A DNA stretch of 64,000 bases, from assembly GCF_050314555.1 (NCBI RefSeq), contig NZ_JBNPNH010000001.1, forward strand, positions 430,715-494,714. The letters are read 5' to 3'. A model generated the notes under the pieces. It ran no database searches, was not told the origin of the DNA, and worked only from the letters and a program-made list of their open reading frames with translations. The DNA comes from Spyradosoma sp004558035. Lineage in GTDB: Bacteria; Verrucomicrobiota; Verrucomicrobiia; Opitutales; UBA953. This document shows positions 51,040-59,957 of the stretch, in pieces (the stretch's first letter is position 1; each line of letters opens with the position of its first letter). A program made the translations under genes and the position numbers.

Positions 51040-51909
51040 ATGGAAGTTTACATCGACGGAAAATTCTACAAAAAAGAAGACGCCAAGATCTCCGTCTTCG
51101 ATCACGGCCTGCTCTACGGGGACGGTCTCTTTGAAGGCATTCGCGTCTATGACAACTGCATTTTCAAACTCGACGAACACCTCGAGCGCATCGAATATTC
51201 GGCGAAGGCGATCGCGCTCGATCTGCCCTGGTCGCGCGAGGAGCTCGCGCAGGCGCACATCGAGGCGTGCCGCCGCAACGGCGTCGCCAACGGCTACATC
51301 CGCTCGGTCATCACGCGCGGCGTCGGCGACCTCGGGCTCAGCCCGCGCAACTGCTCGAACCCGTCGCTCATCATCATCGCGGACAAGATCAAGCTGTATC
51401 CGGCGTCCGTTTACGAAAACGGCATCAGGCTCATCACGGTGCCGACGCGCCGCATGAGCGTCGCCGCGCTCCCGCCGATGGTGAAGTCGCTGAACTATCT
51501 GAACAACATTCTCGCGAAGATCGAGGCGCTCAACTGCGGCTTCGACGAATGCCTGTTGCTCAACGACCAGGGCAACGTCGCGGAATGCTCCGGAGACAAC
51601 ATCTTCATCATCCACAAGGGCAAGCTCATCACGCCGCAGCCTTCGTCCAGCCTGCTCAAGGGCATCACGCGCTCGGCGACGATGGAATGCGCGGAAGAGC
51701 TCGGCATTCCCGTCGTCGAGACGACGCTCACGCGCTACGACATTTGGAACGCGGACGAGGCCTTCCTCACGGGCTCGGCGGCGGAAGTGATCCCGGTCGT
51801 CGAACTCGACGGGCGCAAGATCGGCTGCGGCAAGTGCGGCCCGCTCACGGCGAAGCTGCTCGAGCTTTTCCGCAGGAAAGTCCGCACGGACGGCGCGATG
51901 ATCGCGTAA
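51040..51909 (+). CDS. ilvE: Class IV aminotransferase, branched-chain (IlvE type)
   Basis: The 289-residue fold-type IV PLP enzyme shows VYIDGKFYKKEDAKISVFDH, LLYGDGLFEGIRVYDN, the PLP Lys in PPMVKSLNYLNNILAKIEA, GNVAECSGDNIF and the phosphate loop LTGSAAEVIPV. It probably transaminates Val, Leu and Ile; D-amino-acid aminotransferase or ADC lyase are less likely. The ATG at 51040 is used; a TTG lies 12 bp upstream in frame. Confidence 0.9.
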   Translation: MEVYIDGKFYKKEDAKISVFDHGLLYGDGLFEGIRVYDNCIFKLDEHLERIEYSAKAIALDLPWSREELAQAHIEACRRNGVANGYIRSVITRGVGDLGLSPRNCSNPSLIIIADKIKLYPASVYENGIRLITVPTRRMSVAALPPMVKSLNYLNNILAKIEALNCGFDECLLLNDQGNVAECSGDNIFIIHKGKLITPQPSSSLLKGITRSATMECAEELGIPVVETTLTRYDIWNADEAFLTGSAAEVIPVVELDGRKIGCGKCGPLTAKLLELFRRKVRTDGAMIA

Positions 51910-51925
51910 AAGCCTTCGCCTTCCG

Positions 51926-51967
51926 AAAGCGTTCCCGCGGAGAATCTTTCCCGCGGGAACGTTTTTT
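51926..51967 (+). terminator. ilvE terminator built from an inverted motif pair
   Basis: GCGTTCCCGCGG and CCGCGGGAACGT form the stem, with an AGAATCTTT loop region and T6 after it. It again pairs two copies of the dispersed 8-mer. Confidence 0.8.
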
Positions 51968-51984
51968 GTCCGCGCACAACGTTC

Positions 51985-52013
51985 TTGCCGAATCGGGCGA
52001 AGGGGCGTAAATT
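51985..52013 (+). promoter_or_regulatory. Promoter for panD
   Basis: TTGCCG (51985-51990), a 17-bp spacer and TAAATT (52008-52013) lie 22 bp before the panD ATG. The spacer is purine-rich and has no motif copy. Confidence 0.5.
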
Positions 52014-52035
52014 GGAAAATTCACGCATCACAACA

Positions 52036-52437
52036 ATGCTCTTAGATATTCTTCATTCCAAAATCTTGCGCGCCGAAGTCACCGACGCGCAGCTGCACTA
52101 TGAGGGCAGCCTCGGCATCGATTCCGAAATCATGGAAATGGTCGGCCTGCTCCCGAATGAGAAAATCCTCGTCGGAGACATCTCCAACGGAAACCGCTTC
52201 GAAACCTACGCGATTCCCGCTCCCGCCGGCTCGCGCCAGTTCTGCCTGAACGGCGCCGTCGCGCATCTCGGCAAGGTCGGCGACCTCATCGTCATCATGT
52301 CCTTCGCGCGCATGACGCCGGAGGAAGCCAAGACGTGGAAGCCGCGCGTCGTCGTCTTCGGCGACAGCAATTCGCGCATCGTCAAGCTCACGTCCGACGT
52401 CGCCGATCCCGCCGTCGTCGCGAAGTTCAGACGCTAA
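52036..52437 (+). CDS. panD: Aspartate 1-decarboxylase
   Basis: The 133-residue pro-enzyme self-cleaves between Gly24 and Ser25 in HYEGSLGID to create the pyruvoyl group, and makes beta-alanine for pantothenate. It also has ILVGDISNGNRFETYAI and NGAVAHLGKVGDLIVIMSF. The last four bases overlap the end of the convergent glycosyltransferase gene. It complements panB at 25764. Confidence 0.95.
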   Translation: MLLDILHSKILRAEVTDAQLHYEGSLGIDSEIMEMVGLLPNEKILVGDISNGNRFETYAIPAPAGSRQFCLNGAVAHLGKVGDLIVIMSFARMTPEEAKTWKPRVVVFGDSNSRIVKLTSDVADPAVVAKFRR

Positions 52438-53996
52438 TCGTCCGCGCCGACGATTTTTTCCCGCGCCTCCAGAACGACGCCGGGACGAGATTCCGCACAG
52501 AAAACCGTGCGGAATTTTTTTGCGTGCTCGGGGCGCGCGGCGTCGAAGGCCTCCCACGCCTCCGTCTCCGCGACGACGAAGGGCGCCGCCGCGGGAACGT
52601 CCGCGAGCGTCCCCCAGAAGCCGACGCGTTCCCGCCGCAGCAGCCACGGCAGCGGCCAGGTCTCGCGCCCCGCGAGCGCCGCGAAAAAGCTCCCCGCCTC
52701 CCCGCCCCGCTCCGCGAAGCCGCGTTTCGCCGAAGCGACGGCGGGAACGATTTCGGCGAGCGATGCGGGCGCGTGTTCGTAGCGGAGCGAAAAGCCCGGC
52801 CGCGCGCGCAGAAAGCCGCCGGCGACGACAACCAAGCCTGCCGACGCGACGCACGCGAGCGTCCGCGCGCGCGACGCGAAATAAACCGTCCGCAGCACGC
52901 GCGATTCCGAAACCGCGCCGACGAAAAGCGCGAGCCCGGGAACGACGCCGAGCGCGAGCCAGGGCGTCTTGTAAGGAATTCCCGAATACAGCGCGAATAG
53001 CGCGAGCGAGGCGAACGCGCAGAACGCGGGCGCGGAAAAATCTGCCGCCGAAAAACGGCGCTGAAACCGCCGCTCCTGCGCCGTCGGGAAAAACGCGCGC
53101 GACGCGAACGCGACGCCCGAAGCGCACGCGAGCGCGACGAGCAGAGGCGCCCGCGCGACCAGCAGAGCCGCGTAATAAAAAAACGGCTTCGCGTGCGGAG
53201 ATTCCGTTCCCGCCGCCGTGAAGAAGTAGCTTTTGAAGGCGACGAAAAAGTCCGCGAGCCCGCGCGGATTCGCGCCGAAGGAGGAATAAAAAAGCGCCGC
53301 GACCGTTCCCGCCGCCGCGAGCGCGACGAGCGCGCGCACGGCGAAGGAACGCCCGCCCGCGGGAACGCGTTCAGGCGGGAAACGCCGCCGGACGAGCGCG
53401 TCCGCCGCCGCGCCGCACGCGAACGCCGCCGCCATGAGAATCCACGTTTCTTTCGACGCCGCCGCGAGCCCGAAAAGCGCTCCCGCGAGCGCCGCGTTGC
53501 ACAGATTTTTTTCGCGGAAGAACCACACGCCCGCCGCCGTCCACGCGAACGCGACGAGCAACGTCTCCTGAATGAAATACGCGTCGAAAAAGACGGCAAC
53601 CGGCGCGAACGCGAGCAGCAGCCCGGCGACGAGCGCGCCCGCCTTCCGCCCGAAAAAGCTCAGCGGAAGCGCGACGCACGCGAGCGCGCCGACGCACGCG
53701 GGAACGACGCGGACGAGCGTTTCCGTCATCGCCGCGAAACTTTCGACGCCGAAGATCCGGCACAGCCAGAACGCGAAGAAATACAGCGTCGGCCCGTGAA
53801 AGTCGCTCGGATCGTAGCGGTACGTTCCGCCCGCGAGCATTTCGCCGACCTTGAACGCCTGCACCGCCTCGTCCACGTGCATCGGGCGTTCCGCGATGCC
53901 GTGAAACCGCATCCACGCCGCGCATACGAAAACCGCCGCGAGCGCCGCGGCGAACGCGAGACGGCGAAGGCGCGTCCTGTCCCGCGGCGGCGTCAT
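52434..53996 (-). CDS. Agl23/ArnT-like membrane glycosyltransferase (TIGR03663 type)
   Basis: The 520-residue protein has about ten hydrophobic segments. The N-terminal pattern RFHGIAERPMHVDEAVQAFK with the acidic DE pair, then YRYDPSDFHGPTLYFFAF, is that of the Agl23 family of PMT-like transferases that use lipid-linked sugars. A short C-terminal soluble part follows. Its ATG overlaps the rarA stop, so they are co-transcribed, perhaps without functional link. Confidence 0.85.
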   Translation of the reverse strand: MTPPRDRTRLRRLAFAAALAAVFVCAAWMRFHGIAERPMHVDEAVQAFKVGEMLAGGTYRYDPSDFHGPTLYFFAFWLCRIFGVESFAAMTETLVRVVPACVGALACVALPLSFFGRKAGALVAGLLLAFAPVAVFFDAYFIQETLLVAFAWTAAGVWFFREKNLCNAALAGALFGLAAASKETWILMAAAFACGAAADALVRRRFPPERVPAGGRSFAVRALVALAAAGTVAALFYSSFGANPRGLADFFVAFKSYFFTAAGTESPHAKPFFYYAALLVARAPLLVALACASGVAFASRAFFPTAQERRFQRRFSAADFSAPAFCAFASLALFALYSGIPYKTPWLALGVVPGLALFVGAVSESRVLRTVYFASRARTLACVASAGLVVVAGGFLRARPGFSLRYEHAPASLAEIVPAVASAKRGFAERGGEAGSFFAALAGRETWPLPWLLRRERVGFWGTLADVPAAAPFVVAETEAWEAFDAARPEHAKKFRTVFCAESRPGVVLEAREKIVGADD

Positions 53997-55378
53997 GCGC
54001 GTTTTTTCTTTCCGCCCTGCTTCGCCGCGCGCGCAGAGCGGATTTCCTCGCGGAGCGCGTTCCAGCGCGCAAGGCGCTCGGCGATCGCGGCCTCGGCGCC
54101 GTTGGGCTTCGGTTCGTAAAAGCGGACGGGCTTTTCCAGATACGTCTGTCCGGAAATGCCCTCGGGAAATTCGTGCGAGTAAAGGTAGCCGTCGCCGTTC
54201 CCGAGCGTTTTGTTCAGTTTGTTGTGCGCGTCCCGCAGATGCGCGGGAACGCGCTGGCGCCCGCCTTCGCGGACCGCGGCGCGCGCGGCGAAGATCGCCT
54301 CCGTCGCGCTGTTGCTCTTCGGGCAGGTCGCGAGAAACAGCGTCGCGTGCGCGAGCGTCAGCTGCGCCTCGGGCATGCCGATGAAGTCGCACGCCTGCTG
54401 CGCGGCGACGGCGACGCCGAGCGCGCGCGAATCGGCGAGCCCGACGTCCTCGCTCGCGAGAATCACGAGCCGCCGCGCGATGAAGCGCGGATCTTCGCCG
54501 CCTTCGAGCATGACGGCGAGCCAATAGACCGCGGCGTCGGGATCGCTCCCGCGGACGGATTTGATGAACGCGGAAATCGTGTCGTAGTGTTCGTCCTCGT
54601 TGCGGTCGTAGCGGATCTGGCGTTCCCGCGCGAAGGCGGCGACGTCGGCGAGCGTCAGCGCGGAATTCGGCGCGTGCCCGAGCGCGACGGTCTCGAGCGC
54701 GTTGAGGGCGCGGCGCATGTCGCCCTCGCTCATGCGGGCGAGCGCGGCGAGCGCGTCCGCGTCCGCGGAAATGTTCAGCGCACCCAGCCCGCGCTCCTCG
54801 TCCGCGAGCGCGCGGGCGAGCGAGGCGACGACGTGCTTTTCCTCCACGGGTTCGAGGCGGAAAAGGTGCGAGCGCGACAGCAGCGGCGGAATGACGTAGA
54901 AGCCCGGGTTGTGCGTCGTGCAGCCGATGAGGCGGACGTTCCCCGCCTCGACGTCGGGCAAAAGCAGATCCTGCTGCGCCTTGTTGAAGCGGTGGATTTC
55001 GTCGATGAGCAGCAGCGTGCGGCGTTCGGGAGCGGCTCGCGCGATGCGCAGCACGTCGCGCAGCTCGCCCGTGTTGGAGAGCACGGCGTTCACGCGCACG
55101 CAGCGGCAGCGCGTCTCCGCGGCGATGACTTCGGCGAGCGTCGTCTTGCCGCAGCCCGGCGGCCCGTAGAAAAGCAGGCTGCCGAAATTGTCCGTCGCGA
55201 TCAGCCGCGGCAGCAGCGCGCCCGCGCCGAGGATTTTTTCGTGCCCCAGGATTTCGCTCAGCGCGCGCGGGCGCATCCGCGCGGCAAGCGGACGGCGGAA
55301 CCCGGCGTCCGTCGCCGCGGGCGCTTCCTTCGGCGTCTCCTCGGACGCGAAAAGCGAATCGGAAAAATCTTCCTGCAT
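53993..55378 (-). CDS. rarA: Replication-associated recombination protein RarA (MgsA)
   Basis: The 461-residue AAA+ ATPase related to clamp loaders has Walker A FYGPPGCGKTTLAEV, Walker B LLIDEIHRFNKAQQDLLLP, sensor 1 LIGCTTHNPGFYV, the helical lid GDMRRALNALE, and the tetramerisation domain with YWLAVMLEGGEDPRFIARRL. ATG 55378 starts at MQEDFSDSLF, a DnaN-binding-like end. The -10-like TTAAGC lies 9 bp upstream. Confidence 0.95.
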   Translation of the reverse strand: MQEDFSDSLFASEETPKEAPAATDAGFRRPLAARMRPRALSEILGHEKILGAGALLPRLIATDNFGSLLFYGPPGCGKTTLAEVIAAETRCRCVRVNAVLSNTGELRDVLRIARAAPERRTLLLIDEIHRFNKAQQDLLLPDVEAGNVRLIGCTTHNPGFYVIPPLLSRSHLFRLEPVEEKHVVASLARALADEERGLGALNISADADALAALARMSEGDMRRALNALETVALGHAPNSALTLADVAAFARERQIRYDRNEDEHYDTISAFIKSVRGSDPDAAVYWLAVMLEGGEDPRFIARRLVILASEDVGLADSRALGVAVAAQQACDFIGMPEAQLTLAHATLFLATCPKSNSATEAIFAARAAVREGGRQRVPAHLRDAHNKLNKTLGNGDGYLYSHEFPEGISGQTYLEKPVRFYEPKPNGAEAAIAERLARWNALREEIRSARAAKQGGKKKRA

Positions 55379-55554
55379 GACGCGAAAGCTTAAACCCTGC
55401 GCCCCGAAGCTCAAAGCAAAAGCGTTCCCGCCGAAGCTCGGCAAACCCTCCCGCGAGCGGATTTTCGTTCGCGGGAACAGCGTTTGCCGCGAGGAATGCG
55501 CTAAATAAGCGCTTCCGTTCTGAGGGACGTCGCGGCGACGGCCGCTCGTTTTCT

Positions 55555-55571
55555 TGGCACCTTTCCTGCAA
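55555..55571 (+). promoter_or_regulatory. Possible sigma54 (-24/-12) promoter
   Basis: TTGGCACCTTTCCTGCA has TGGCAC at -24 and TGCA at -12 with exactly 10 bp between GG and GC. It lies about 120 bp upstream of the conserved unknown gene at 55692 in an otherwise gene-free 313-bp gap (55379-55691). Whether the organism has RpoN cannot be told from this window. Confidence 0.4.
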
Positions 55572-55691
55572 GAAATTTCGCCATGAAAATTTTTCATGCC
55601 GCAGACTCGAATCACGCCTCGACTGCCCGCCGGAGCCGCGGGCGCGCCGACGGCGGTCGCGTCGCGGGAGCGTTCGAGAAAGGAAAAGACG

Positions 55692-56150
55692 ATGACGGGA
55701 GAGGAACTCGGTTATTTTGAAGTTCTCGCGAAGTGCGGGCACGTAGGCAGAAAGCATTACATACTGAAGCGTTTCGCGATTCGGGCGGAGAGCGCCAAAG
55801 AGGCGGCGCGCATCACGCGGAACATTCCGCGCGTGAAGCATCACCACAAGGACGCCATCCGGAGCGTGACGGCGGTCACGCCGGAGCGTTTCGCGGAAAT
55901 CGTGCGCGAAAATTCCGCGGATCCGTTTTTCTGCTGTCACAGCGTGCAGGATCAGCGCATGTACGAGGAATCGGAAATCTTCACGGAAGATGAATTTTCC
56001 GAGCCGGAAGAGCGGGACCTTCCCGTGCGGCGCGGCGACGGGGATAAACGCTTTTATTGCGGCAAGCGGCTCGTGAGGAATCCGCGCAAGTTCCGCCGCG
56101 CCTTCGGCGAAGATCCGCACAGCCGCCGTCCGCGACGCCTTTCCGACTGA
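55692..56150 (+). CDS. Conserved protein of unknown function
   Basis: The 152-residue protein has a well-defined core: LGYFEVLAKCGHVGRKHYIL, ESAKEAARITRNIPRVKHHH and DAIRSVTAVTPERFAEIV, with a Cys in DPFFCCHSVQDQRMYEESE and a basic C-terminus. I recall similar small proteins in gut bacteria, all unnamed. The CGH and VKHHHKDAI segments suggest metal or nucleic acid binding, but this is a guess. ATG 55692 is used; an ATG at 55596 gives a low-complexity extension. Confidence 0.7.
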   Translation: MTGEELGYFEVLAKCGHVGRKHYILKRFAIRAESAKEAARITRNIPRVKHHHKDAIRSVTAVTPERFAEIVRENSADPFFCCHSVQDQRMYEESEIFTEDEFSEPEERDLPVRRGDGDKRFYCGKRLVRNPRKFRRAFGEDPHSRRPRRLSD

Positions 56151-56192
56151 CGCGTTTTCGGCGGCGGCGCGCCCGCGCGTTTTTGCGGACAA

Positions 56193-56233
56193 GAAAATCG
56201 TTCCCGCGACTCGTTTCGCGGGAACACTTTTTT
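56193..56233 (+). terminator. Terminator with an inverted motif pair after the unknown gene
   Basis: CGTTCCCGCGA and TCGCGGGAACA form the stem, preceded by AAAA and followed by TTTTTT. One arm has lost the last motif base, showing a decayed pair. Confidence 0.75.
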
Positions 56234-56243
56234 GTCGGAAAAC

Positions 56244-56450
56244 GCGAAGCCAAAGGAAGGCAAAAGAAGTTTTTCTCGGGGGCGAAGGCATTCCTGCCTT
56301 CGTTCCCGCGACGCTCGCGTTCCCGCGGACGAGCGCAATTTCCGAGCCCCGACGGGGCGACGATTGCTCAGCGCAGGGCAAGCGAGCGCCGCGAGCGCAG
56401 CCCTACGAAACCGCGAACAATCCGCCGCGCCCTGAAAGGGCGCAATTGCC
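56244..56450. repeat. Composite REP-like repeat (element A copy 2 plus element B copy 1)
   Basis: Element A starts GCGAAGCCAAAGGAAGGC and has the hairpin GCGAAGGCA-TTCC-TGCCTTCG (56282-56302). After motif copies, element B follows at 56341 with TCCGAGCCCCGACGGGGCGA, then GCAGGGCAAGCG and GCGCCCTGAAAGGGCGC at about 56428-56444. It fills the 395-bp gap at 56151-56545; no gene is seen there. Confidence 0.7.
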
Positions 56451-56545
56451 GACGAAAACGAGTTCCCGCGGACGCTCGTTTCATCTGTGCTCATCCGCGA
56501 TTGAAGTTTTTCGCGGAACCGCGCTCGCCGCGGATCACGCGAATT

Positions 56546-57580
56546 TCATGAATCCTCGCGGGAACGCTTTTTCAGCGAATCCGAAAGCTCCGAGAGGGCT
56601 CGCAGCTCCGCCTCGTCTTCCGCGTCGGCAAGACGCGCCTCCGCCGCCCTGCGCCGCGCGGCGAATTTTTCGTACACGCCTGCTGCGAAAGCCTCCATCT
56701 GCGCATTGCGCACGCTCCCGGAATCGAGCAGCAGCGGCTGCCCGTGAAAGCTCAACAGCGCATCCACGTTCCCGCGCCAGAAATTCAGGGTCAGGTCGCG
56801 ACGTTCCCGCACGCGCAGCTCCGCGGATTCGAGGAAAATCGTCACGAGGCGGTTCAACTTGTCCAACTCCTCGGCGGAAAGGTAGTTTTTCGCGATGAAG
56901 ATGTCCTGCTTGCGCACGACGGAGCCCTTCCATGAGGTCAGCCCCATGTTGGGCGCGGCGGCGTCCGCTCGGGCGACGACAAGCTCCGCCGCCGTTTTTC
57001 CGGTGACGGCGTAGAGCAGCTTGTTCTGCGTCTCGGCAAAGAACATCTGCGCCGCCTTGTCCGTCTTGTCGTAATCGCTGGAAAGCGCGAAAAGTTCGCG
57101 GATCTTCTGATAAAAACGCTTCTCCGAGGCCCGAATGTCGCGGATGCTCGCGAGCAGTTCGTCAAAATAATCGGGACGCCCGTCGGGATTCTTCAAACGC
57201 GCGGAATCGACGACGAAGCCCTTGACGAGAAATTCTCGCAGATGGCGGTTCGCCCACTGGCGAAACTGCGTGCCGCGCACGCCGCGCACACGAAACCCGA
57301 CCGCCAAAATCATCTCCAACGAATAGTAGCGCACGTCGTAACGCTTCCCGTCAGAGGCAGTTGTAAAGAAATTCTTTACAACTGAATTCTCCTCCAATTC
57401 CGCTTCAGCAAAGACATTGGCTATGTGTTGCCCAACGTTTTGCTTGGAGGTGGAAAAAAGCTCCGCCATCTGCCGCTGAGTCAGCCAGACGCTCCCGTCA
57501 CGGGCATAAAGCGCGATCTCGGCCTTGCCGTCCCGAGTCCGGTAAAGAATCAGATTCGCGTCGTCCTTGTGCTTTTCCAT
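56546..57580 (-). CDS. RhuM family protein
   Basis: The 344-residue protein matches the RhuM (virulence RhuM) family, with EIALYARDGSVWLTQRQMAE, LFSTSKQNVGQHIANVF, KRYDVRYYSLEMILAVGFRV, TQFRQWANRHLREFLVKGF and DIFIAKNYLSAEELDKLNRL. Such genes are common in phage, restriction-modification and defence islands; the biochemical role is not settled. It uses ATG 57580. It is the last backbone-like gene before the island and is flanked on both sides by composite repeats. Confidence 0.88.
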   Translation of the reverse strand: MEKHKDDANLILYRTRDGKAEIALYARDGSVWLTQRQMAELFSTSKQNVGQHIANVFAEAELEENSVVKNFFTTASDGKRYDVRYYSLEMILAVGFRVRGVRGTQFRQWANRHLREFLVKGFVVDSARLKNPDGRPDYFDELLASIRDIRASEKRFYQKIRELFALSSDYDKTDKAAQMFFAETQNKLLYAVTGKTAAELVVARADAAAPNMGLTSWKGSVVRKQDIFIAKNYLSAEELDKLNRLVTIFLESAELRVRERRDLTLNFWRGNVDALLSFHGQPLLLDSGSVRNAQMEAFAAGVYEKFAARRRAAEARLADAEDEAELRALSELSDSLKKRSREDS

Positions 57581-57672
57581 GCGCCCATTCTCCGCGAAAA
57601 CGCGCGTTCCCGCGAGAGGATTTTTCGCGCGCGGGAACGTCTTTTCAAACGCAAAGGACGCGAAGAAAACCT

Positions 57673-57860
57673 GCGAAGTCAAAAGAAGGCAAAGGAAGTT
57701 TTCCTCGGGGGGCGAAGGCAATCCTGCCTTCGTTCCCGCGACGCGCGATTTCCCGCGGACGAAATTTCGCCGCGCGGCATCCGCGCGTTCCCGCGGACAT
57801 GTGCAATCTCCGAGCCCCGACGGGGCGACGATTCAGCGTAGGACAAGCGAGGAGCGCCGC
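57673..57860. repeat. Composite REP-like repeat (element A copy 3 plus element B copy 2)
   Basis: It has the same order as 56244-56450: GCGAAGTCAAAAGAAGGC, hairpin GCGAAGGCA-ATCC-TGCCTTCG (57712-57732), motif copies, then TCCGAGCCCCGACGGGGCGA at about 57808 and a shortened B end. The two composites flank the RhuM gene in direct orientation. The rest of the 450-bp gap to 58030 shows no gene. Confidence 0.7.
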
Positions 57861-58030
57861 CCAGCGCATCGCCCGCGTTCAGACTCGCGGCATCAACGAT
57901 GACGCCCTGGCGAAAATTCCCGCAAGCGAAAGTTCGCCCACTGACGGAGCGCGCGACATTGCGCGGAAATTTCGCTTCCCGAAACTCGCGGTTAAAATCT
58001 TATTTATGCCGACGGGAACGCCGAGAAATC

Positions 58031-58579
58031 CTAACGACAAAAAAGCCGAACAAGACTTCCTACGGCGATTCCCAAAGGAATTGAAAAGCCGTTTCCCGGA
58101 GCTTTTCCGTACTTCGTTGAGTAGAGCCCGGAATAAAGGATGAAATTCAAAAGCGCCCATGCGCGAGACGTCGCCAATATCGAAGATTGAGCAACAAATT
58201 TGTCATAAGTTATCTTCCCGTTCCGAACAAGCTCCAACAGTTCTTTTTCCGAAACAGGCAACGAGCCGAGCTCCGACGCGAGCGCGGCAGAAATCCCGAC
58301 GGCGCGACGATCTGCTTCATCCCGCAACTGCAGCTCACGTTCCGGCGACAATCCAAGCTCAAATAACTTGAACACGGTCAGACAATATTCGTAAACCTGC
58401 CGTTCAAAACCCTGCGTCTCCGATCCAACGAAATGTGTCAGGCACGCGTAAAAAACTCTCCACCGGAATGTTTCATCCGACGAAGCCGCCTGAAACTCGC
58501 CAGCCAATTTCCGCCATTCCAAAAGACTCCTTGCCGCTTTGAACTTCCCGACCCATTCTTGCTCTTTTTTAGAATCCAT
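58031..58579 (-). CDS. Protein of unknown function at the island edge
   Basis: The 182-residue protein is helical, with a conserved-looking N-terminus (KKEQEWVGKFKAARSLLEWR) and a C-terminal hydrophobic end (FILYSGLYSTKYG, then IPLGIAVGSLVRLF). I do not recognise the family. Its GC is between backbone and island, and it follows the last 8-mer copy by 10 bp. Confidence 0.6.
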   Translation of the reverse strand: MDSKKEQEWVGKFKAARSLLEWRKLAGEFQAASSDETFRWRVFYACLTHFVGSETQGFERQVYEYCLTVFKLFELGLSPERELQLRDEADRRAVGISAALASELGSLPVSEKELLELVRNGKITYDKFVAQSSILATSRAWALLNFILYSGLYSTKYGKAPGNGFSIPLGIAVGSLVRLFCR

Positions 58580-58770
58580 TTAGAAATACAGCGTCGCGAA
58601 AACCGTATTTTGCCTACCCGGCTGATACAAGAACCGAGATTATTCTTTCCGCATTATATCCTCACACGATTTTTTAGGGAAACCATGCGTTTCCGCCCAT
58701 CGTTCGCAAGTTTATCACGATACTCGGTTTTTTTGAGAGCAAATAGAAAAAGCGTAAGTGTTCCCCGAAA

Positions 58771-59670
58771 TCATCTGACCGTTGATTCCGACGAATAAAC
58801 GCGCACGCGCTCAAGACATGAATGCGCATGCAAATTCTCCAAAATCTCCGCTTTTTCTTTTTGTTGAATTTTCGGAGACAGATACAGCCGTCTTATCGAT
58901 CTCGCCAAATCGAACTTCAACACCAGATGACGTTTCCCGTTACGATTTCCACTGCGCAGAATTACGCCCTCCTGTTCCAACGCTTCTTGCCGTTCCTCCA
59001 GAATCTCAACTGCGATCCGGAGCTCTTGCTCATAGGAAAAACTCCTGTTTTTCATATACTCGAAAGACGCATCCCGCTTGACGAATCCTCGAAAGTCCTC
59101 ATGTTCCTCATAAAAATTTGCCCCGGAGCTGAAGACTGGAATAAAGTCAGTCCAGATGAAGGGGCCGGGCGAAAAAACTGATTCAAAGCATGCTCTACCG
59201 CTCGATTGCAGTTCTTGATAAAGTTTTTCAGAATTCTGATTTTTTCTTCCCGTGCATAGACAACATGCCCGTAAGAAATTTTTCCCCATTCAAAACATCG
59301 AAATTATGAAGAAATGTTGAATGGACGAGCTCCGTATAATCAAAGCCGACATTCACGCCAAACCTCATTTTCCCATAAAGTTTCCACATCGGCAGACAAT
59401 CCCAATCCTTAGTCAAACAAAAAACAAAAACATTTCTTTGTTTCGACTTTATCGCTCCGTCCCGAAGTTGCTTCATCGCCGATTGATGAAATTTGTCCTA
59501 TTCATGCGGTGCGCCACATCGGAAAACAATATAATACCGTCTTTTACTTCCGCTTTGTCATTCAACATCGGCGAGACTTGTAAACCAAAAATTCCCCGAA
59601 AGTATCCCCTTAAAAGCGGCTTTTGACGTATAATGAAACGCAAGGAGATCTCGCCCAAGTAACGACACAC
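58771..59670 (-). pseudogene. Frameshifted DUF2971-like gene
   Basis: Three overlapping frames on minus continue one another: 59670-59473 (start MCRYLGEISLRF), 59476-59228 (FVFCLTKDWDCLPMWKLYGK, FGVNVGFDYTEL) and 59289-58771 (ANFYEEHEDFRGFV, FSYEQELRIAVEILEE). The W-x-x-Y plus G-x-x-x-GFD segment is like DUF2971. One break is at an A-run (AAGAAAAAATCAG near 59238). Either the gene is decayed or the sequence has homopolymer errors. Confidence 0.65.
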
Positions 59671-59709
59671 TAATATTTTCCGGAGGTCGCGTACGAATAG
59701 CTGATAAAT

Positions 59710-59941
59710 CTATGCATTCCATCGTTTTTCAGCGGGGAAATCGAACCATTGAATCAACTGCTTTTCAAATCTCGGCAAGCTCCGAATGTCAAACACCTTA
59801 CGTTTGTCTGCACCATTCTTCACCCATATAATCCTCTTGTTGTCATGATATGGCTTGTTCTCTTAGGCACTAGAATTGTGGCGATAAGCACTCCACCACC
59901 TTTCTCTGAAAGATTTTCCACTTCTATTAGTGTATTTTGAA
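59710..59941 (-). pseudogene. Fragment of an AlbA_2/Schlafen-type ATPase or helicase
   Basis: On minus, one frame reads TLIEVENLSEKGGGVLIATI and, after a one-base shift, another reads KRIIWVKNGADKRKVFDIR up to a stop at 59710. IWVKNGADKRKV is typical of AlbA_2 (divergent AAA/Schlafen) proteins. Only about 75 residues remain and both ends are missing, so this is a relic. Confidence 0.45.
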
Positions 59942-59957
59942 TAATATTTCTGACGCC

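Noticed and set aside
59749..59940. 63-codon plus-strand frame with hydrophobic stretch in the island
   Set aside because: The opposite strand carries the recognisable AlbA_2-like remnant, so this frame is probably its shadow.
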